From NCBI GenBank assembly GCA_017501125.1, contig JAFVXN010000151.1, positions 1 through 9,629 of the forward strand: a stretch of 9,629 bases of DNA, in the 5' to 3' direction. The notes under the pieces were generated by a model. That model was not told the DNA's origin. It saw only the letters and a list, made by a program, of their open reading frames with translations, and did no database searches. Below, one piece after another: positions 5,332 to 9,629 of this stretch (position 1 is its first letter; each line of letters starts with the position of its first letter). Source of the DNA: Clostridia bacterium (lineage in GTDB: Bacteria; Bacillota; Clostridia; Christensenellales; Borkfalkiaceae). Position numbers and translations under genes: made by a program.

Positions 5332-6522
5332 TTATTTTACGTATTCTTTTGCAAGTCGTTCGAAAAGAGGCAACGCCCTTTCGATGCGTTCCGTAGCGAC
5401 GCAATAGGCAATCCTCACGAAACCCTTGCACCCGAAATCGTCTCCAGGCACGAGCAACAGTTCGTATTTTTTTGCCCTTTCACAAAAGGCGTAGGCGTCC
5501 TCCTCGGGCGACTTGACGAACAGATAAAAGGCACCGTCGGGATAGACGCAGGAGAATCCTGCCTTCGTCAATCCTTCGTAGAGAAGGTCGCGATTTTTCT
5601 TGTACACGCCAAGGTCGGCGGTCAAGCCGTCGCACTCCGCCGCGACGCGTTGAAAAAGCGAAGGGGCGCAGACGTAGCCGAGCGTCCTGCCCGCACCGCA
5701 CACCGCGGCGTATACGTCGTCGTGATCTTTCACCTTTTGCCCAACGGCGATATAGCCGATTCTCTCCCCTGGCAAGGACAACGATTTGCTGTACGAATAG
5801 CACACGAGGGTATTATCGTAGTAGTTGGGCGCATAGGGCACGATCGTCTTCGCGTCGTAGACGAGTTCCCTATACGGCTCGTCGCAGATAAGATAGATAT
5901 CCGTGCCGAATTCCGCCTGTTTTTTCGTCAAAATCTTGGCGATTGCGCAGAGCGTTTCTTCGTCGTACACCACCCCCGACGGGTTGTTGGGCGAATTGAT
6001 GATAACCGCCTTCGTCTTAGGGGTAATCGCCTTTTCCAAAGCGAGCATATCGGGCAAGAGCGTCGAAGGGCAAGAGCCGACGACCACCTCTCTCGCCCCT
6101 ACCCCTTGCACGAATACTTTGTATTCTGCAAAGAAAGGCGCAATCAAGACGACCTCGTCCCCTGCGTTGCATAACGCGCGCAGAGAAATGGTCAAACTCG
6201 CCGCCGCACCGCAGGTCATATACAAATCGTCCCCCTGCACGTCCGCACCGAATCTTTTGCGCAAATTCGCCGCGATTTTATCTCGCACCCCCTTGTCCCC
6301 TTGCGCCGAGGTATAGCCGTGCAAAACCACGGAAGGCGTCTCCGCCACGATGCGATTAATCGCTTCGTTGACCTCTTTCGGGGCGGGCACGGACGGATTG
6401 CCGATAGAAAAATCAAACACGTTGTCCGCGCCTATTTCGCCGCTACGCTTTTTCGCGTACTCGAATATTTCCCTGATTACCGAGCGCTTTTTCCCAAGCG
6501 CCGTCATTTGTCCGTTAAGCAT
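5332..6522 (-). CDS. PLP-dependent class I/II aminotransferase
   Basis: A fold-type I aminotransferase of 396 aa, normal for the AspC/AlaT-like group, cytosolic. It moves an amino group between an amino acid and a 2-oxo acid. Seen: the substrate loop FSIGNPSVPAP (38-48), GYTSAQGDKGVR (69-80), cofactor-phosphate region TCGAAASL (103-110), SPNNPSG (177-183), ICDEPYREL (212-220, Asp214 for the pyridine N), SYSKSLSLPGERIGY with Schiff-base Lys246, and FVRIAYC with substrate-carboxylate Arg370. The specificity (Ala, Asp, aromatic or branched) cannot be read from sequence. The ATG at 6522 has AAGGAG just upstream, lying inside the previous gene. The first 8 nt overlap the activase stop codon (ATGCTTAA), which suggests translational coupling. 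A terminator follows 16 nt after the stop. Confidence 0.93.
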   Translation of the reverse strand: MLNGQMTALGKKRSVIREIFEYAKKRSGEIGADNVFDFSIGNPSVPAPKEVNEAINRIVAETPSVVLHGYTSAQGDKGVRDKIAANLRKRFGADVQGDDLYMTCGAAASLTISLRALCNAGDEVVLIAPFFAEYKVFVQGVGAREVVVGSCPSTLLPDMLALEKAITPKTKAVIINSPNNPSGVVYDEETLCAIAKILTKKQAEFGTDIYLICDEPYRELVYDAKTIVPYAPNYYDNTLVCYSYSKSLSLPGERIGYIAVGQKVKDHDDVYAAVCGAGRTLGYVCAPSLFQRVAAECDGLTADLGVYKKNRDLLYEGLTKAGFSCVYPDGAFYLFVKSPEEDAYAFCERAKKYELLLVPGDDFGCKGFVRIAYCVATERIERALPLFERLAKEYVK

Positions 6523-9500
6523 CTTTTTCTCCTTTTTGCATGTTCTTTTCCGCCGCCGCGAGCAACAGTTTGATACGGTTCAACTGATTGACTTCGCTGG
6601 CGCCAGGGTCGTAGTCCACCGCCGCGATATTCGCCTGAGGATACGCCTTTTTCAGCGCTTTGATTACCCCCTTCCCGACGACGTGGTTGGGCAGGCAAGC
6701 AAAGGGCTGTACGCATACGATATTGGGCGCGCCCTCGTGGATGAGTTCCACCATCTCGCCCGTCAGGAACCAACCTTCACCGTACTGATTGCCGACGGAT
6801 AGGAAAGGTCTTGCGAACTCCGCCACCTTTTCAATCGGCACGGGCGGCGAAAAACGCCTGCTCTTTTTCAAAGCGTCCAGCGCAGGTTTTCTCAGCCAAC
6901 GAACCGCCGCGACGCCGAGTTTTGCGAGTATCTTTTGGGAATACGGCTTGCCTAAAAAGTCGTGCTTGTATTCCATATTGTACACGCAATAATTCAAGAA
7001 GTCCGCCAAATCGGGCACGACCGCCTCCGCCCCTTCCCGTTCCAAAAGGTCCACGAGGTGGTTGTTCGCAAGTGGCATGTATTTGACCAAAATCTCGCCG
7101 ACGACGCCCACGCGTGGCTTTTTCAGCCCCTCGTCGATGGGCAATCTGTCGAACGCGTCGACGATCTTATAACAGGTCGCCTTGAATTTATACGGGCTGC
7201 GCTTTTGCGTGAGGGAGTGGATACACTCCGCTTTCAGGCTTTCGTGCAAGGCGTTCGCCGACCCTTCAATCAATTCGTAAGGGCGCACCTTGTAGAGACA
7301 GCGCATGAACAAATCGCCGTAGACCACCGCCCTACCCGCCTTCAAAAGCAAAGGCAAAGGCAACTTGAACCCTTCGTTCTTCTCCATACCGTTGGCGTTG
7401 AGCGAGATGACGGGGATATGGGAAAGCCCCACGCTGTCCAGCGCCCTACGGATAAAGGAAACGTAGTTGCTGGCGCGACAACAACCGCCCGTCTGCGTCA
7501 TAATTATCGCCAACCTGTCCGTGTCGTACCGACCGCTCGTCACCGCCTCCATAATCTGCCCCACTGCGGTAATGGACGGATAACAAGCGTCGTTGTTGAC
7601 GAATTTTAAGCCGACGTCCACGGCGTTTCTATCGTCGTTGGCGAGCACCTCGACGTTGTAGCCGTACGCCTTGAATACGGGCGCCAAAATATCGAAGTGA
7701 ATCGGGCTCATCTGCGGCGCAAGGATAGTATATCCTTCGTCGTACATTTTCTTGGTGAATTCCGTGCGCTTATAGGCAGGCAATTCCTTCTGCGTGACGA
7801 CGCCAGCCTCCCGCCTCATCTTCATCGCGGCAAGCAAACTCCTAAGACGGATACGCGCCGCGCCCAAGTTGTTGACTTCGTCAATCTTTAAGACGGTATA
7901 CAACTTGTTCCCCTTTTCGAGGATTTCGTTGACTTGGTCGGTCGTGACCGCGTCCAGACCGCACCCGAAAGAGTTGAGTTGCACGAGTTCTAAATCGTCG
8001 CGTTTTAAGACGAATTCCGCCGCCGTATACAGGCGGGAATGGAAAACCCACTGGTCGTTGACACGAAGGGGTCTCGTCGGCGCAAAGTCGATGGGCAGAC
8101 TGTCTTCGGTGAGTACGGCTAAGTTGTAGGAGGTAATCATCTCGGGGATACCGTGATTAATCTCGTTGTCGATATGGTAAGGTCTTCCGCAAAGGACGAT
8201 ACCCAGCGCTCCCTTCTCTTGCATCCAAGCGAGCGCACGTTTCCCTTCCTCGACGATATCCGCTTTAGCGGATAATTGTTCCTTCCACGCCTTTTCGACC
8301 GCCGCTTTTACCTCGGCGGCAGGGATATCCCACTCCTCTTTGCACAGCCGTGTCAGGCGTTCTCTCGCCGTCTTTTCGTCGGCAAAAGACATAAACGGAC
8401 GGACGTATTTTACGCCGTGTTCCGCGAGCCCTTCGACGTTATTTTTAAGATTCTCCGGATAGGATACGACGATGGGGCAGTTGAATTGATTCTGCGCCGT
8501 TTTCGTCTCCTTCCTCTCGTAGAAAACGCAAGGATGGAAAATGGTCTTTACCCCACTCTCAATCAGCCATTGAACGTGCCCGTGCGCAAGTTTTGCAGGA
8601 TAACATTCCGACTCCGAAGGAATGGATTCCATACCCAGTTCGTATATCTTTCTATCCGAATCGGGCGAAAGGAGGACGGAGAAACCCAGTTCCTTAAAGA
8701 AAGTCGCCCAGAAGGGATAGTTTTCGTACATATTCAGCACGCGAGGAATCCCGATAACGCCGCGCGTCGCCTCCGTCGCAGACAACGGCTCGTAGCCGAA
8801 GATACGGCGACGCTTGTACGCCACGAGGTTGGGCACTTCGTCGTTCCTCTTCTCGCCGCCCAAGCCCCTTTCGCAACGGTTGCCACTTATGTATTTTCTG
8901 CCCCCTGCGAAGGTGTTGACGGTCAGCATACAGCGGTTGATACATCTACCGCAACGCACGCCCTGCGTCTGGTAGGTCAACCCTGCAATCTCTGCAAAGG
9001 ACAGGATTTTCGTGTGCTTGCACTCCCCTCTTTGGCGGGCAAGCAACGCCGCACCGAAGGCGCCCATAATCCCCGAAATATCGGGGCAAACGACCTCGAC
9101 GCCTGCGATTTTTTCCAGCGCGCAAAGCACCGCTTTGTTGTAAAAGGTGCCACCTTGCGCCACGATTTTTTTGCCGAGTTTTTGCCCGTCCGTCAGTTTG
9201 ATGACCTTGTACAAAGCGTTCTTAATGACGGAATAAGCAAGCCCCGCCGAAATATCCGCGACGGTCGCCCCTTCCTTTTGCGCCTGCTTGACGTTGGAGT
9301 TCATAAACACCGTGCAACGAGTCCCCAAGTCGACGGGATTCTTCGCATACAGCGCCTCTTTCGCAAACCCTGCCGCCGTGTAGCCGAGCGAAGTGGCAAA
9401 GTTCTCGATAAAAGAACCACACCCCGACGAGCACGCCTCGTTGAGCATAATCGTATCCACCGACCCGTTCTTGAGGCGGATACATTTCATATCCTGACCG

Positions 9501-9629
9501 CCGATATCCAGCACGCAATCGACGTCGGGTGCGAAGAAGGACGCCGCCGTCTGGTGCGCCACCGTCTCCACCTCTCCCTCGTCGAGGTTGAACGCCGCTT
9601 TTAAGAGTTGCTCGCCGTAGCCCGTCGAA
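6515..9629 (-). CDS. Large 2-hydroxyacyl-CoA dehydratase activase-family protein, 5' end missing
   Basis: 1037 codons are visible; the frame stays open to the right edge (STGYGEQLLKAAF precedes the GTG at 9571), so the true start is outside. Family members are about 1400 aa. Numbered from the 9571 codon: ASKHA ATPase part (1-180) with DIGGQDMKC (22-30), ACSSGCGS (Cys47, Cys51), RCTVF (Cys86) and VAQGGTFYNKAV (138-148). Then comes CGRC/CINRC plus NRC (Cys207, 210, 214, 233), a probable Fe-S site. A DUF2229-type region follows from about 272 (GIPRVLNMYENYPFW). HgdB-like parts carry CGRPYHID (461), FGCGLDAV (Cys537), NDACYP (Cys663), GGCCRASNY (697/698) and QPFACLPNHV (Cys959). The end, DYDPGASEVNQLNRIKLL, is typical of the family. 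Known activases use ATP to push one electron into a dehydratase Fe-S centre. This fused form has no firmly assigned substrate. It overlaps the aminotransferase gene by 8 nt. Confidence 0.92.
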   Translation of the reverse strand, partial: STGYGEQLLKAAFNLDEGEVETVAHQTAASFFAPDVDCVLDIGGQDMKCIRLKNGSVDTIMLNEACSSGCGSFIENFATSLGYTAAGFAKEALYAKNPVDLGTRCTVFMNSNVKQAQKEGATVADISAGLAYSVIKNALYKVIKLTDGQKLGKKIVAQGGTFYNKAVLCALEKIAGVEVVCPDISGIMGAFGAALLARQRGECKHTKILSFAEIAGLTYQTQGVRCGRCINRCMLTVNTFAGGRKYISGNRCERGLGGEKRNDEVPNLVAYKRRRIFGYEPLSATEATRGVIGIPRVLNMYENYPFWATFFKELGFSVLLSPDSDRKIYELGMESIPSESECYPAKLAHGHVQWLIESGVKTIFHPCVFYERKETKTAQNQFNCPIVVSYPENLKNNVEGLAEHGVKYVRPFMSFADEKTARERLTRLCKEEWDIPAAEVKAAVEKAWKEQLSAKADIVEEGKRALAWMQEKGALGIVLCGRPYHIDNEINHGIPEMITSYNLAVLTEDSLPIDFAPTRPLRVNDQWVFHSRLYTAAEFVLKRDDLELVQLNSFGCGLDAVTTDQVNEILEKGNKLYTVLKIDEVNNLGAARIRLRSLLAAMKMRREAGVVTQKELPAYKRTEFTKKMYDEGYTILAPQMSPIHFDILAPVFKAYGYNVEVLANDDRNAVDVGLKFVNNDACYPSITAVGQIMEAVTSGRYDTDRLAIIMTQTGGCCRASNYVSFIRRALDSVGLSHIPVISLNANGMEKNEGFKLPLPLLLKAGRAVVYGDLFMRCLYKVRPYELIEGSANALHESLKAECIHSLTQKRSPYKFKATCYKIVDAFDRLPIDEGLKKPRVGVVGEILVKYMPLANNHLVDLLEREGAEAVVPDLADFLNYCVYNMEYKHDFLGKPYSQKILAKLGVAAVRWLRKPALDALKKSRRFSPPVPIEKVAEFARPFLSVGNQYGEGWFLTGEMVELIHEGAPNIVCVQPFACLPNHVVGKGVIKALKKAYPQANIAAVDYDPGASEVNQLNRIKLLLAAAEKNMQKGEKDA

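Noticed and set aside
5186..5431. An 81-codon minus-strand frame running from the aminotransferase 3' end into the lipoprotein promoter region
   Set aside because: It is out of frame with the aminotransferase, crosses its terminator and the consensus promoter, and has a basic low-complexity composition.
8276..9604. A 442-codon open frame on the plus strand, opposite the activase gene
   Set aside because: Its translation is Arg/His-rich with no domain signature, while the opposite strand encodes a clear activase with conserved motifs. It is an antisense shadow of codon bias.

Overview
The window fits a low-to-mid GC, Gram-positive Clostridia-type gut anaerobe. The evidence is an rpmG-secE-nusG-rplK cluster, sigma-A-like promoters, strong AGGAG ribosome binding sites, a large oxygen-sensitive-type CoA-enzyme activase, and a lipoprotein built from FN3-like and InlB-type repeats. 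An uncultured Christensenellales-like lineage is a guess that the sequence alone cannot settle. No mobile element, CRISPR array, tRNA or rRNA is visible. All seven genes supported here lie on the minus strand, so transcription runs from position 9629 towards 1.

Reading in transcription order: (i) 9629-6515 is the 3' three-quarters or so of a very large 2-hydroxyacyl-CoA dehydratase activase-family protein (ASKHA ATPase with 4Fe-4S cysteines, then DUF2229/HgdB-like regions), cut by the window edge. (ii) A class I/II PLP aminotransferase (6522-5332) overlaps its stop codon by 8 nt and is followed by a textbook intrinsic terminator (5290-5315). These two genes look like one translationally coupled unit, plausibly tied to amino- or 2-oxo-acid metabolism. 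(iii) A stand-alone gene (5174-1647) encodes a 1175-residue lipoprotein with six FN3-like modules, two InlB-type modules, two beta-sandwich modules and a C-terminal SGNH/GDSL esterase. Its promoter is a perfect consensus (TTGACA-17-TATAAT), and a perfect 7+3+7 palindrome sits exactly on the -10 box. (iv) After two hairpins (1579-1635) comes the information-processing operon: rpmG (L33, 54 aa), secE, nusG and the start of rplK (L11, cut by the left edge). It is driven by a promoter at about 1491-1520 preceded by helically phased A-tracts.

The most interesting items are the modular surface esterase with its palindrome-covered consensus promoter, the overlap of the fused activase with an aminotransferase, the L11 thiostrepton-loop variant (Ser at the usual Pro26), and the structured nusG-rplK gap. 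I see no clear case for a wholly new system. The lipoprotein and its promoter/operator are the best candidates for something not yet described.
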